Below, piece after piece: positions 44,972 through 54,119 of a DNA stretch of 64,000 bases. Within the stretch, counting starts at the first letter, position 1; every line of letters begins with the position of its first letter. This DNA comes from Pseudoteredinibacter isoporae (GTDB lineage: Bacteria; Pseudomonadota; Gammaproteobacteria; Pseudomonadales; Cellvibrionaceae). The stretch covers positions 518,185 through 582,184 of the forward strand of contig NZ_JAAONY010000003.1 of NCBI RefSeq assembly GCF_011602085.1, in the 5' to 3' direction. The position numbers were made by a program, and so were the translations under genes. Under the pieces are notes generated by a model. That model was not told the DNA's origin. It saw only the letters and a list, made by a program, of their open reading frames with translations, and did no database searches.

Positions 44972-45490
44972 ATGTCAAACCCGCTCGCCCGAGAAAATCA
45001 GAACAAGCGCGCTGCGAGTGCTTCTACTTTGGCTATTGCTGATCTGGTGGATCAAGATCTGACCAGCAGCCTTGCCCTGCTCCATTTGCTGGAAAAGGAA
45101 CAGGAAGCCCTGCAAGAACGCGATCACGAGTATCTGCGTGAGTTGCTGGAAGAAAAGACGTCTCTGTTGAATACTTTGGACGCCGGCTCGGTACAAAGAG
45201 CCGAAATCCTTCGCGAGTTACAACAGCCGAATGATCAGTATGCCTGGGAAAGTTTGATCGATGCGATGGGCGATGCCGATTTGAAAGATCATTGGCAGTC
45301 TTTGAAAGATACCATTGCCCAGTGCCAGCAGCTCAACGAAATCAACGGCAAAATTATTGCCCGCAGTCAGCAAACGGTTCAGAGTTTAATGCAGCTGTTG
45401 CGCGGTCAGGATGCCAATCAAAACCTCTATACGGCCAGTGGCCAGACCAATAGCTCCGGGTCAATAAACAGCTCAGCCATTCAAGCTTGA
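44972..45490 (+). CDS. flgN: FlgN, chaperone for FlgK and FlgL
   Basis: The 172-aa helical protein fits FlgN, the cytosolic export chaperone for the junction proteins FlgK and FlgL. The start at 44972 is set by GGAG 7 bases upstream of MSNPLARENQN; a longer frame upstream has no ribosome binding site. Family features are the LLEKEQEALQERDHEYLREL segment, followed by a long helical stretch ending NEINGKIIARSQQTV. The end is Gln/Asn/Ser-rich. It stops 6 bp from the convergent glycosyltransferase-like gene. Confidence 0.9.
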   Translation: MSNPLARENQNKRAASASTLAIADLVDQDLTSSLALLHLLEKEQEALQERDHEYLRELLEEKTSLLNTLDAGSVQRAEILRELQQPNDQYAWESLIDAMGDADLKDHWQSLKDTIAQCQQLNEINGKIIARSQQTVQSLMQLLRGQDANQNLYTASGQTNSSGSINSSAIQA

Positions 45491-45496
45491 TCAGGT

Positions 45497-46189
45497 TTAC
45501 TTGAACCAGACCTGCTCAGTAGACAAGGTGTCGAGCAGGTCCAGGTCCTCGGGCCGGTCAATATCGCTTAGGGTTTCCAAAAGCTGAACCGAGAGTTTGG
45601 AATGATGTATTTTTTCCAGCGTTACTTCCAGTAACTCGGCTTGGCTCCATGGCATGTTTTCAAACAAGGCAGAGAAACCCGCATCACCCAATCCGGCTTT
45701 TAATCCCAATAGCACATAACCTCCATCATTGGCCGGCCCAAGCACAATATCACTGCCCGCTTCCAAACAAGCAAAGGCTTGCTCAAGATATAACATGGAA
45801 ATAAATGGACAGTCGCTGCCAATGATCACCACATTTTGATAATGCGCAAAGGATTGCCTCGCGGCGTCGGCCATTTTATCACCGAGATCACCGCCACATT
45901 GACCATGCAGTTTCGGTGCCTGTCGAATGCCCAGAGAAGACAAAGCATCGCGTGCATTTTCAGGGCACCAAAGGTGCTCACTGCCCGCCAACCATAATTG
46001 ATAATCCCAACGTTTGATGTCATACAGTGTGTTGCAACAATGGCTCAGTAGCTGCTGATGCAAATCGACGCTCTGGGCCTCGCTCAAATGCGGCTGCATC
46101 CGTGTTTTCACCTTACCCAACTCAGGCCACTTCGCGAACTGCACCACCACCCGTGTAGATGAGCGCGCTGATGTTGTTGTCTTAGTCAT
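45497..46189 (-). CDS. TIGR04282/DUF2064-type arsenosugar-associated glycosyltransferase
   Basis: The 230-aa protein has the nucleotidyl/glycosyl transferase-like (GT-A-type) fold signatures of this family: VVQFAKWPELGKVKTRM near the start, VIIGSDCPFIS around residue 120, GPANDGGYVLLGLK around 150 and DIDRPEDLDLLDT near the end. Families of this type are found beside ArsS radical SAM genes, and arsenosugar biosynthesis is proposed on that genomic association; the exact reaction is not established. Its ATG overlaps the stop of the upstream gene by 4 bases (ATGA), indicating translational coupling. Confidence 0.85.
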   Translation of the reverse strand: MTKTTTSARSSTRVVVQFAKWPELGKVKTRMQPHLSEAQSVDLHQQLLSHCCNTLYDIKRWDYQLWLAGSEHLWCPENARDALSSLGIRQAPKLHGQCGGDLGDKMADAARQSFAHYQNVVIIGSDCPFISMLYLEQAFACLEAGSDIVLGPANDGGYVLLGLKAGLGDAGFSALFENMPWSQAELLEVTLEKIHHSKLSVQLLETLSDIDRPEDLDLLDTLSTEQVWFK

Positions 46190-47010
46190 GCGCCGGTGTC
46201 CTTAAGATACTTCTCTAATGGCTGCGACGGTTTATCCTGCACTTTACTGAACGAAAAATGCGGATAGTATTTTTTTGCGAGTTTATAGGGACTGACACCC
46301 AAACGATACTGAGCACGCAGCCACCACATCAATAACACGGTTTTAAAAACACCGTGCTTTTGCCAGCGCCGGCTGGAAGTCTCCAGCTCGTAATTGAAAG
46401 GCAACGGTGCTTTATGTTTGCGCAAGGCATCACTCAGCGCAATATCTTCCATCAGGGGAATATCGGGATAGCCACCCATTCGCTCAAACAAGGACTTTGA
46501 AAGGCAGATACCCTGATCCCCTGTTACGCTGCCACTGACTTTTGAACGCCAATTAATTGAGCGCCCGATGACATTGTAGGGAAAGTCCTTGCGGCACAAG
46601 GCCAGCTGAAAATAGGCCCAATTGTTTTCATCAGTCAGGGCACTTAACTGATGGACTGGAAAATCTGAGCGAAATCGGGAATCGAGATGCAGAAATAACA
46701 GCTTATCTGCACGGGCACAGTGAGCGCCCGCGTTCATTTGTCTCGCCCGCCCTGGTCCCGCTAATACACAAACATCCCAGAGTTCAGAATGAGTTTGCAG
46801 CAGCTGATGGCTGTCGTCACGACTATAGCCATCAACCACAATCAACTCTGCGCCATTGTGCCGTAGCGTTTGAAAATGCTCCAGTGAAGCCAATAAATTT
46901 CCGGCTTCCTGATAGACAGGAATCACAACCGACAGAAGCGGCCTGTTCCCGGCTTTCTCCGCATCCATTTTCTGATCGCTATTTTTTTCCGGACCGTTGA
47001 ACTGCTTCAC
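46186..47010 (-). CDS. TIGR04283-type arsenosugar-associated family 2 glycosyltransferase
   Basis: This is a GT2-type protein of about 274 aa: LLSVVIPVYQEAGNL, then AELIVVDGYSRDDS, AGPGRARQMNAGAHCARADK and LFLHLDSRF (the DxD-like site), followed by MEDIALSDALRKH. The start is uncertain. A GTG at 47010, 10 bp after the arsS stop, was used, while ATG at 46968 would give 260 aa and is nearly as plausible. The frame is open further into arsS but without support. It is coupled downstream to the DUF2064-type gene by a 4-base overlap. Family members co-occur with arsS, and sugar transfer in arsenosugar synthesis is inferred. Confidence 0.83.
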   Translation of the reverse strand: MKQFNGPEKNSDQKMDAEKAGNRPLLSVVIPVYQEAGNLLASLEHFQTLRHNGAELIVVDGYSRDDSHQLLQTHSELWDVCVLAGPGRARQMNAGAHCARADKLLFLHLDSRFRSDFPVHQLSALTDENNWAYFQLALCRKDFPYNVIGRSINWRSKVSGSVTGDQGICLSKSLFERMGGYPDIPLMEDIALSDALRKHKAPLPFNYELETSSRRWQKHGVFKTVLLMWWLRAQYRLGVSPYKLAKKYYPHFSFSKVQDKPSQPLEKYLKDTGA

Positions 47011-47020
47011 TGTGACCCGC

Positions 47021-47995
47021 TTACAACGCTCCGCTGCAACTGCTGCCCTGTCCGGCGGTACAACCGTAACAGTGTTCAGCCACTTTGATGGGGATATGTT
47101 GCAGGGACAGTCCAAGAAGATCGCGTATATGCATGGGCTGGTCGCTGGCAATCAAAGCATCCTGTTTACGTGAAGCGTGAATCGGCATCTCGAGCATCTG
47201 ATTAAAATCGCAATCGTATAAATTGCCCTGCCAGTCTACGCTCACCAGTTGGCGACACATAACCCCTGCGAGGTTGTCCTGGCTGAAGTTGTCTTTCAGG
47301 AGCTGCAGATAATTCTGGAATTCACCTTTCGCGTGCAGAACTGCACCAAAGCGGCTGATTGGCATATTGGTTATGGTCAGCAGATGATCGAACACAATGC
47401 CGTACTGCTCTTTAAGCTCACGTTTATAATCGCGTTCCAGATCACCTTGAGGCGGCGGCAAGAACGCACCACCCGGGTTGTATACCAGGCTCAGGGGTAA
47501 ACCGTTGCCGTAGCCCAGCTGATTCAGTTTTTGTAGCGCTTCGATGGATTCCTCGAAAACACCCTTTCCCCGCTGGGCATCCACATTTTGTTCCGAGTAA
47601 CAAGGCAGGGAAGCGCAAACTTCCACCTTCTGTTCGGCGAGAAATTCGGCCAAATCTTCATAACCGGGCTCCAGTAAAATCGTAAGATTACAGCGGTCGA
47701 TGACAGTGACCTCCAAGGCTCTCGCCGCGCGAACCAGGCGCCGGAACTCAGGGTTCATCTCGGGCGCACCACCGGTTAAATCCAGGCATTGGATTTCGCC
47801 CTTCTCAAGCAGTTCAATCACCAGATCGATGGTTTCCGTACTCATCAACTCGGTACGTTTAGGCCCTGCGTTTACATGGCAATGGGTGCAACTCAGATTG
47901 CACAAGTACCCCAGGTTCAGCTGCAGAGTGTTGAGTTCCGCACGCCGAATGGCCGGAAAATCGCTGGGGAGTAATAATTCACGGGAATCTTTCAA
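47021..47995 (-). CDS. arsS: ArsS-like radical SAM protein (arsenosugar biosynthesis)
   Basis: The 324-aa radical SAM protein has the [4Fe-4S] motif CNLSCTHC (Cys about 32, 36 and 39) followed by HVNAGPKRTE. It has a C-terminal cluster-type cysteine region, CYGCTAGQGSSCSGAL. The family (arsenosugar biosynthesis radical SAM protein ArsS; some members use selenocysteine, here only Cys codons are seen) is linked to attaching a deoxyadenosine-derived moiety to arsenic. The start is TTG at 47995, supported by GAGG 6 bases upstream. It is the first gene of a tight three-gene operon. An arsM-type methyltransferase, the usual earlier step, is not in the window. Confidence 0.88.
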   Translation of the reverse strand: MKDSRELLLPSDFPAIRRAELNTLQLNLGYLCNLSCTHCHVNAGPKRTELMSTETIDLVIELLEKGEIQCLDLTGGAPEMNPEFRRLVRAARALEVTVIDRCNLTILLEPGYEDLAEFLAEQKVEVCASLPCYSEQNVDAQRGKGVFEESIEALQKLNQLGYGNGLPLSLVYNPGGAFLPPPQGDLERDYKRELKEQYGIVFDHLLTITNMPISRFGAVLHAKGEFQNYLQLLKDNFSQDNLAGVMCRQLVSVDWQGNLYDCDFNQMLEMPIHASRKQDALIASDQPMHIRDLLGLSLQHIPIKVAEHCYGCTAGQGSSCSGAL

Positions 47996-48148
47996 AATCG
48001 TCCTCGTCAGGGTCAGGCCTGTTAATACTTATTTGATTAGGCGATAGCATTGTAACGCCACTGCTTCGCTTCTTGTATTCAGGTTTTCTGTTTTTTCATC
48101 ATCACCCATTTATTGTATAGGCCGTAATCGCCAAATCCTCACAGAGGT

Positions 48149-48177
48149 TTCAAATCTGGGGATACAGTTGTTAGAAT
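48149..48177 (+). promoter_or_regulatory. Sigma-70 promoter candidate for tRNA-Arg
   Basis: TTCAAA (48149-48154), 17-bp spacer, TAGAAT (48172-48177), then a GC-rich GCGCCCCG before the tRNA, as in stringently controlled stable-RNA promoters. The match is four of six in the -35 element and four of six in the -10 element. Confidence 0.45.
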
Positions 48178-48188
48178 AGCGCCCCGTT

Positions 48189-48263
48189 GCCCCCGTAGTT
48201 AAATGGATATAATAGGGTCCTCCTAAGACTTAGTTGTTGGTTCGATTCCAGCCGGGGGCGCCA
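48189..48263 (+). tRNA. tRNA-Arg (anticodon CCU)
   Basis: A 75-nt cloverleaf including encoded CCA. The acceptor stem GCCCCCG pairs with CGGGGGC. The anticodon stem GGGTC/GACTT holds loop CTCCTAA with anticodon CCT at 48222-48224, and the T loop is TTCGATT. It decodes AGG. The gene lies alone upstream of rsmE. Confidence 0.95.
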
Positions 48264-48308
48264 AATTAGGCCCCTAAGCCAACTTATCTCCCCAGTTTAA
48301 GCAGCACT

Positions 48309-49040
48309 ATGAACCTCGCTCTGATTCAAGATACTGACATTGTCTCCCGTTCAAGCGATGCGTCGGGTGACGTGCTGTTGGCCTCTTTGACCGGCCGCCA
48401 GCATGAGCATATCGTCAATATTCAGAAACTGGGTCCGGGCCGCGAGCTGCAAGTGGGCCTCATCAACGGAAATATGGGCCGAGCAACTATCAGCGCACAG
48501 GATGAAAGCAGTACCCACATTGAAGTCTGCTTGACCCTGGCCCCTCCCAAGCCCAATCCGATTACACTGGTACTCGCGCTGCCACGCCCCCTGATGCTCA
48601 AGCGTGTTCTGCAGACCGCCACCAGCTTGGGGGTAAAGGACATCCACCTGATTCACAGCAATAAGGTGGAAAAAAGCTATTGGCAATCGCCTCAGCTAAA
48701 TGATGAAGAGCTGCACGAACAGCTATTATTGGGCCTTGAACAAGGCGTAGACACTGTTCTGCCACACATTCATAAACATCAGCGTTTTCGCCCTTTTGCA
48801 GAAGACATTCTGCCGGGCCTGGTTGATGGCAAAAAGGCTTTTGTCGCTCACCCCAGTCCGGATGCCGATACCGCTCAATGCCAACAAGAAGAATGTTATC
48901 TTGCTATTGGCCCTGAAGGCGGTTTTACCGAATATGAGGTAGAAAAGTTGCAGGATGCGGGCATGCAGCCTTTGTCTTTGGGGCCCCGGATCTTGCGAGT
49001 AGAAACCGCAGTGCCGGTTTTACTGGCCAAGCTCAGTTAG
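48309..49040 (+). CDS. rsmE: RsmE, 16S rRNA m3U1498 methyltransferase
   Basis: The 243-aa SPOUT-class enzyme has the C-terminal trefoil-knot motifs YLAIGPEGGFTEYEVEKL and LSLGPRILRVETAVPVLLAK, and an N-terminal PUA-like RNA-binding part. It methylates N3 of U1498 in 16S rRNA in the assembled 30S subunit. The length is standard. It lies 45 bp after the tRNA gene and could share its transcript. No terminator was found after it. Confidence 0.96.
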   Translation: MNLALIQDTDIVSRSSDASGDVLLASLTGRQHEHIVNIQKLGPGRELQVGLINGNMGRATISAQDESSTHIEVCLTLAPPKPNPITLVLALPRPLMLKRVLQTATSLGVKDIHLIHSNKVEKSYWQSPQLNDEELHEQLLLGLEQGVDTVLPHIHKHQRFRPFAEDILPGLVDGKKAFVAHPSPDADTAQCQQEECYLAIGPEGGFTEYEVEKLQDAGMQPLSLGPRILRVETAVPVLLAKLS

Positions 49041-49107
49041 CCGTAGAAAGTCGAGAGAATAACAGGGAGAGAATAAGAGCTCGGTACAAGGATTCAGAAG
49101 CAGATAC

Positions 49108-51576
49108 TCAGGAAGATCCCAGATTCATTTCTTCATCTTCAACCCGATTTTGGCTTTCGCTCAAAAGCTTGAGAAACTCCGCTTCCGGCACCGGAGGACT
49201 GATGTAAAAACCCTGATACTGGTGACAACCGTACTGACGCAACAAATCCAATTGTTCACGTGTCTCTACGCCTTCCGCAACCACATTCAAACCCAACAAA
49301 CGGGCCATGGCGACAATGGTTTCAACCAGCACCCGGTCACTGCGATCTTCTGGAATGTCTCTCACAAAGCTCTGATCAATTTTCAGCGTCGCAACCGGCA
49401 AACGTTTCAAATAGCTGATTGAGGAATAACCGGTTCCAAAATCGTCAAGGGAAAAGCTTACCCCCAATACCGATAAGGACTTCATTGTACTGATGGTTTC
49501 TTCAACACCCTGGATCACCACCCCTTCAGTGATTTCCATACTTAAAACACCGCGAGGGATTTGTACATCTTCCAGAATCTGGCAAACATCATCCACAAAA
49601 CCCTGATGACGGAATTGGCGCGGGCTGATATTCACACTGAGGATCATATCCTTATCCCACAATCCTCGATCAAACCAATCACGCAATTTCACGCAGGCCT
49701 GTTCGATAACCCAGTTACCGACATCGATAATCTGCCCTGAGGTTTCCAGTACCGGAATAAATACCGCAGGCGAAACCATGCCATCACTGGGGTGATGCCA
49801 GCGAATCAAAGCTTCAGCACCAACGATGCGATTGGTTTCCGTATCCACCTTGGGCTGGAAATACAATTCAAACTGCTGGGTTTCAATCGCACGATGCAGA
49901 TCCCCTTCCATAGTCAGCTGGCGGCTGACCTGGTCGGCCATATCTTCATTAAAGAACTCGACCGCATCACGGCCCTTGTCTTTCACTTGATACATAGCGG
50001 TATCGGCAAAACTCAGCAACTCATGTACCGAAGATTTAAAGTCCGGATACACCACTACACCCACACTGCAGGTGACACGCAATTCCATATCACCATAGTA
50101 AAACGGTGCAGAAAGCTGCTGGCGAATTTTCTCGGCCACCTCTCCAGCCTTGATCGCCGCGGTGCCAGAATCCGTGTCGAGCACAGTCAGAATTACAACG
50201 AATTCATCGCCGCCCTGGCGGGCAACCAGATCTTCCTGGCGTACGGAATCCAACAGACGAGCGGCCATCTCTTTGAGTACAGCATCGCCCACCGGATGTC
50301 CAAGAGAATCATTAATATTCTTAAACTGATCCAGATCGATAAACAGTACCGCACCAAAATAATGATGACGCTGGGCTCGGCGCAATTCATGTTCAAGGCG
50401 TTCAACCAGATGCAAGCGGTTCGGCAGATTGGTTAGCGAATCATGATAGGCCATATGCTCCATCTTGGCCTGAGCCCGGCGTTGTTCGGTCACATCGGTC
50501 GACACCGCTAGAGAAACTACCTCGTCGTAGAAATCCAGCGGCATGATATGGGTTTGCAAATAGTGTCTCTGCCGACCATTGATTACGTAAATTTCTTCGA
50601 TCACTTCCAGCCCATTGCCAGACTCGATCACCTTCAAATCCAAAGCCTGCACACGAGACACATCAGACAAGTAGTATTCGGAAAAATCGTGGACGCTGCG
50701 CCCCTGCATGTCTTCCACAGTGCTGCCAAGAAATTTCGCCAGAGCATGGTTGGCAAAAATATAAACACCTTCGCGATTGCGGGCGCCTACCAGCACGGGC
50801 AAGCTGTCGATAATCTGACGGACGTGTTCTTCACTTTTGCGCAGCGCCAGTTCCACCGCCCTGCGCTTGGCCAGTGACAAGTCCACCGCATCCAATAAAC
50901 TATTGGAGCTGTCAATCACTTGGGCGAGTTCATGTTCACCACTGAATTTGATGGGCGTAAGGCGTTTTTCCCCGGGGTGATCCGGATTGATGGATTTAAT
51001 TTCCCGGGCCAGTTTCGCCAAAGGTTTTGCGAGAATCTGATAGAAAACGCTGAACAGTAAAAGAATCAAAACCAAGTTGCGTAAAAAGCCGGCGCCGGCC
51101 ACCAAACCGGAACGGCGATAGAAACCAGCCAGTGCCAAATCAACATCGACACTCAGCTCCATTTTGCCATGGCTTTGCTTGTCAAAAACGGGGAAACGAA
51201 TCAGCTTTTCATAATTTTTGCTTGGCTCTGCAATTTGAGCCGTCAACCAGCGGGTATTACTTTGACGGGGCGGACGCTCCCCCTGAGCCAGGATCATTCC
51301 CATTTCATCGCGAATCACAACACGTTGAACAAAGTCGTAACTCAGTATGCCGTTGACCACTTCCGTGGCAAGTTCGTGATCCAGAGTGTGAATGGCTTTG
51401 GCCGTGGGCGGGCGAGACGCTTCCATGATGCGCTCAACCAGATCATCAAGCCCTTCCGCTTCTTCTTTGTAATCCAAATAGAATTGCAGCATCGCTGTTA
51501 GCAGGCCTAGGACCATCGCTAACAGTACGCTGATGCGCATCATTCGAAATGAGATACTGGAGAAAAAAAATGGCAC
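49108..51576 (-). CDS. Membrane GGDEF-EAL protein with PAS domain (c-di-GMP turnover)
   Basis: The 822-aa protein has a membrane segment at about 15-33, a periplasmic sensor region (about 35-155), a second membrane segment (about 160-182), a HAMP-like stretch, and a PAS domain (about 250-365). The GGDEF domain has an intact GGDEF at 455-459 and a product-inhibition RxxD at 446-449; the EAL domain has EAL at 588-590 within GAEALIRWHH. Both active-site motifs are intact, so synthesis and hydrolysis of c-di-GMP are both possible and the net activity cannot be told. The GTG start at 51576 is supported by AGGG 5 bases upstream; ATG codons at 51543/51540 lack a site. It could feed the c-di-GMP-sensing FleQ in this window. 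Confidence 0.93.
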   Translation of the reverse strand: MPFFFSSISFRMMRISVLLAMVLGLLTAMLQFYLDYKEEAEGLDDLVERIMEASRPPTAKAIHTLDHELATEVVNGILSYDFVQRVVIRDEMGMILAQGERPPRQSNTRWLTAQIAEPSKNYEKLIRFPVFDKQSHGKMELSVDVDLALAGFYRRSGLVAGAGFLRNLVLILLLFSVFYQILAKPLAKLAREIKSINPDHPGEKRLTPIKFSGEHELAQVIDSSNSLLDAVDLSLAKRRAVELALRKSEEHVRQIIDSLPVLVGARNREGVYIFANHALAKFLGSTVEDMQGRSVHDFSEYYLSDVSRVQALDLKVIESGNGLEVIEEIYVINGRQRHYLQTHIMPLDFYDEVVSLAVSTDVTEQRRAQAKMEHMAYHDSLTNLPNRLHLVERLEHELRRAQRHHYFGAVLFIDLDQFKNINDSLGHPVGDAVLKEMAARLLDSVRQEDLVARQGGDEFVVILTVLDTDSGTAAIKAGEVAEKIRQQLSAPFYYGDMELRVTCSVGVVVYPDFKSSVHELLSFADTAMYQVKDKGRDAVEFFNEDMADQVSRQLTMEGDLHRAIETQQFELYFQPKVDTETNRIVGAEALIRWHHPSDGMVSPAVFIPVLETSGQIIDVGNWVIEQACVKLRDWFDRGLWDKDMILSVNISPRQFRHQGFVDDVCQILEDVQIPRGVLSMEITEGVVIQGVEETISTMKSLSVLGVSFSLDDFGTGYSSISYLKRLPVATLKIDQSFVRDIPEDRSDRVLVETIVAMARLLGLNVVAEGVETREQLDLLRQYGCHQYQGFYISPPVPEAEFLKLLSESQNRVEDEEMNLGSS

Positions 51577-51748
51577 AAAAACCCTGCAAAATATAGTACT
51601 AAGTTACCAGCTACTTGCTTGTCCGCTGTCGATTGTAATTATAGGCGCTGTCGCACAACAAAGGGAGTAAAGCTATTCCTTACTAACTATGTCGACTGGC
51701 GACCACAGAACATAACGCCCTTTTTATAAAAAGAACATCCCAGAACGA

Positions 51749-51776
51749 AAAAAACCGCCCAAAATGGCGGTTTTTT
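51749..51776 (-). terminator. Rho-independent terminator after ald
   Basis: AAAAAACCGCC-caaaat-GGCGGTTTTTT, 22 bp beyond the ald stop, with T-tracts usable on both strands. Confidence 0.88.
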
Positions 51777-51797
51777 CAAAGCTTTGCGACGACTTGC

Positions 51798-52910
51798 TTA
51801 TAAAGCGGCGCTTGGTTCTACATAGTCGTAGCCCAAAACGTCAGCGACGGCTTTGTAAGTCACTTTACCGCGACATACGTTCAAGCCAGCCATCAAGCCA
51901 GGATCACGTTCCAGTGCTTCTTTCACACCACGATTGGCAATCTCCAAAGCGTATGGCAGAGTCGCATTGTTCAGTGCCATTGTTGAGGTACGAGCAACAC
52001 CACCCGGCATGTTGGCAACACAGTAGTGAACCACACCATCAACAACGTAAGTGGGTTCTTGATGGGTAGTCGCTTTAGAAGTTTCGAAGCAACCACCCTG
52101 ATCAATCGCAACGTCAACAACCACTGAACCCGTCTTCATGCGGCTGATAATGTCACGGGTCAGCAGTTTCGGTGCAGCTGCGCCTGGAATCAATACCGCA
52201 CCGATCACCAAATCAGCTTCCAGCGCATATTCTTCAATAGCAGAACCGGTAGAGTAAACACACTTCACATGGCCTTCATACTCGGTATCCAGCTGGCGCA
52301 AACGCGGCAGTGAACGATCCATAATGGTTACATCAGCACCCATACCAACAGCCATTGCTGCGGCGTTATCACCAACAACACCACCACCAATAACCAGAAC
52401 TTTAGCTGGAGCAACACCCGGTACACCACCCAACAGAACACCACGACCGCCCTGGGCTTTTTCCAGGTGGTGGGCGCCAGCCTGAACAGACATACGACCA
52501 GCAACTTCACTCATTGGGGCCAGCAGAGGCAAGGTGCCGTCTGGAGCCGTTACGGTTTCATAGGCCACACAGATAGCGCCGGACTTAACCAGCAGCTCGG
52601 TTTGACGTGGGTCTGGAGCCAAATGTAGATAAGTGTACAAAATCTGGTCTGGGCGCAGCATCTCACACTCGTTTGGCTGAGGCTCTTTTACCTTCACGAT
52701 CATTTCCGCTTTGGCAAAGACTTCTTCGGCGGTATCCAAAATGGAAGCACCGGCAGCAATGTACTGCTCATTGTCGAAACCGATCGCGCTGCCGGCTTCG
52801 GTTTCAATAATTACGTCGTGGCCGTTGTTTATCAGCTCTTTAACAGAGGCTGGTGTCAGACCTACGCGGTACTCGTGGTTTTTAATCTCTTTAGGTACAC
52901 CGATCAACAT
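51798..52910 (-). CDS. ald: Alanine dehydrogenase
   Basis: The 370-aa enzyme interconverts L-alanine and pyruvate plus ammonia with NAD. The N-terminus [20 protein letters not shown] carries the substrate-binding Arg, followed by the catalytic-region [20 protein letters not shown] (Lys about 74). LTYLHLA-type sequence ([10 protein letters not shown]) and the Rossmann motif [19 protein letters not shown] (about residues 170-190) are present. The length and motifs are typical of Ald. It is transcribed divergently from an Lrp-family gene that probably regulates it in response to alanine. Confidence 0.97.
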   Translation of the reverse strand: MLIGVPKEIKNHEYRVGLTPASVKELINNGHDVIIETEAGSAIGFDNEQYIAAGASILDTAEEVFAKAEMIVKVKEPQPNECEMLRPDQILYTYLHLAPDPRQTELLVKSGAICVAYETVTAPDGTLPLLAPMSEVAGRMSVQAGAHHLEKAQGGRGVLLGGVPGVAPAKVLVIGGGVVGDNAAAMAVGMGADVTIMDRSLPRLRQLDTEYEGHVKCVYSTGSAIEEYALEADLVIGAVLIPGAAAPKLLTRDIISRMKTGSVVVDVAIDQGGCFETSKATTHQEPTYVVDGVVHYCVANMPGGVARTSTMALNNATLPYALEIANRGVKEALERDPGLMAGLNVCRGKVTYKAVADVLGYDYVEPSAAL

Positions 52911-53074
52911 ATCGCTTCTCCAAAATTATTTAGTGGTCTGCTCGAGGGGAAACAGACCTAGTCAGCTCGGCCTCAATAGAGGATGCCGCTATTCTAAATC
53001 CGTAAAATTAGTGTTTTCATCTGTTTTTGGGTTATAGTCAGCGAATTCAACTATAAAATGACGCCGAGGTTGAT

Positions 53075-53560
53075 ATGACCAAACGAAGTCGAGAACTCAA
53101 CACGATTGACCGTAATATTTTGCGTGTATTGCAAAGAAACGGGCGCTGTACCTATGCCGAATTGTCCCGGCAAGTTGGCCTAAGCGCCACACCCTGTATG
53201 GAACGGGTTAAGAAGCTTGAAAAAGACAATGTGATCCAGGGTTACAGCGCGATTATTAACCCTGAGTATCTGGACGCCGCCCTGGTGGTCTTTGTGCAAA
53301 TCCGCCTGCTGCGCTCCGCACAGGATATCTTTGAAGAATTCAGGTCCGCAGCCGCCGCCCTGCCCGAGGTTCAAGAGTGTTATCTGGTTTCAGGCAATTT
53401 CGACTACCTGATCAAAGCCCGAGTGGCTGATATGAATGCCTACAGAAAGTTTTATGGAGAAACCCTGCTAACCCTGCCGGGCGTTCAGGAATGCACAAGT
53501 TATGTGGTGATGGAACAGGTAAAGGAAACTCTGGAGATTCCCGTGCACTACAACCGCTAG
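53075..53560 (+). CDS. lrp: Lrp/AsnC family regulator (Lrp-like)
   Basis: The 161-aa protein resembles E. coli Lrp along its whole length. It has a helix-turn-helix (IDRNILRVLQRNGRCTYAEL, then SRQVGLSATPCMERVKKLE) and a C-terminal RAM ligand domain (ECYLVSGNFDYLIKARVADM, ending GVQECTSYVVMEQVKE). Such proteins form octameric discs responsive to amino acids. The gene is divergent from ald across a 164-bp AT-rich region, a common arrangement for Ald regulators, so alanine-responsive control of ald is likely. Whether it is the global Lrp or a local regulator cannot be told from sequence alone. Confidence 0.9.
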   Translation: MTKRSRELNTIDRNILRVLQRNGRCTYAELSRQVGLSATPCMERVKKLEKDNVIQGYSAIINPEYLDAALVVFVQIRLLRSAQDIFEEFRSAAAALPEVQECYLVSGNFDYLIKARVADMNAYRKFYGETLLTLPGVQECTSYVVMEQVKETLEIPVHYNR

Positions 53561-53598
53561 GACCGTTACAAGCACCAGGCCGACGCGGTAAACAGCGC

Positions 53599-54009
53599 TT
53601 ATACGACCAAGCCGCGCCAATATTCCCGGCCGGTGATGCCAATGTCGGTGCGACGGCGACCACCGCCAAAACGACGCTCAGGAATGGACAAAGTGTGGCG
53701 ATAGGCGGTGCGGCGATCGGGAATCTGGCGGCGTTTCTGAGCCCGCCGATCACGGTATTCCGTGCCCCTGCGAACCTTTTGAATCCAGGATACCGCCCCC
53801 AGGCAAGCAAGTAATTTCTGAAGGTTTTTTGCAACCACCAAATCAGCGTGTCGCTTAACGATAACCGGCGCGCCCTGTGCCAATATGGATAAATTCTCAC
53901 CATTAAGGCCAAAGCGCATGCGAATACGCTCTAAAACCAATTCAGATTCACGATTCTGAGGACAGGTATTATGGAAGATTACAGCGTATTCAAATTCTTT
54001 CGCATTCAT
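53599..54009 (-). CDS. Hypothetical protein with Arg-rich C-terminus
   Basis: The 136-aa protein is not recognised. Its first half is ordinary globular sequence. The segment GAPVIVKRHADLVVAKNLQK followed by LLACLGAVSWIQKV resembles the GAP-x-x-(I/V)-K...A..L...L...GA pattern of the ribosomal protein bL12 C-terminal fold. The second half (about 75-125) is strongly basic, with clusters such as YRDRRAQKRRQIPDRR and ERRFGGGRRRTD, which suggest nucleic-acid or membrane-surface binding. It converges on the lrp-like gene, ending 39 bp from it, and lies upstream of ttcA on the same strand. No signal peptide. Confidence 0.65.
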   Translation of the reverse strand: MNAKEFEYAVIFHNTCPQNRESELVLERIRMRFGLNGENLSILAQGAPVIVKRHADLVVAKNLQKLLACLGAVSWIQKVRRGTEYRDRRAQKRRQIPDRRTAYRHTLSIPERRFGGGRRRTDIGITGREYWRGLVV

Positions 54010-54119
54010 GGCTTCAGATGAGTTAGCTTGATGGCTCCAATGCCCGATGTCGGGAAATTGGGCCTAAGCTAACACAATCATTGTGAAGCGCATCACATAA
54101 TACTTGCCGCTGGGTAAAA

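Noticed and set aside
47021..47151. Long overlap between arsS and the family 2 glycosyltransferase gene
   Set aside because: The extra 47 codons of the longer frame lie inside arsS and do not resemble the family; starts at 47010 or 46968 remove the overlap.
48189..48263. Integration site or prophage at the tRNA-Arg gene
   Set aside because: No integrase and no duplicated tRNA 3' end was seen nearby; housekeeping genes flank it on both sides.
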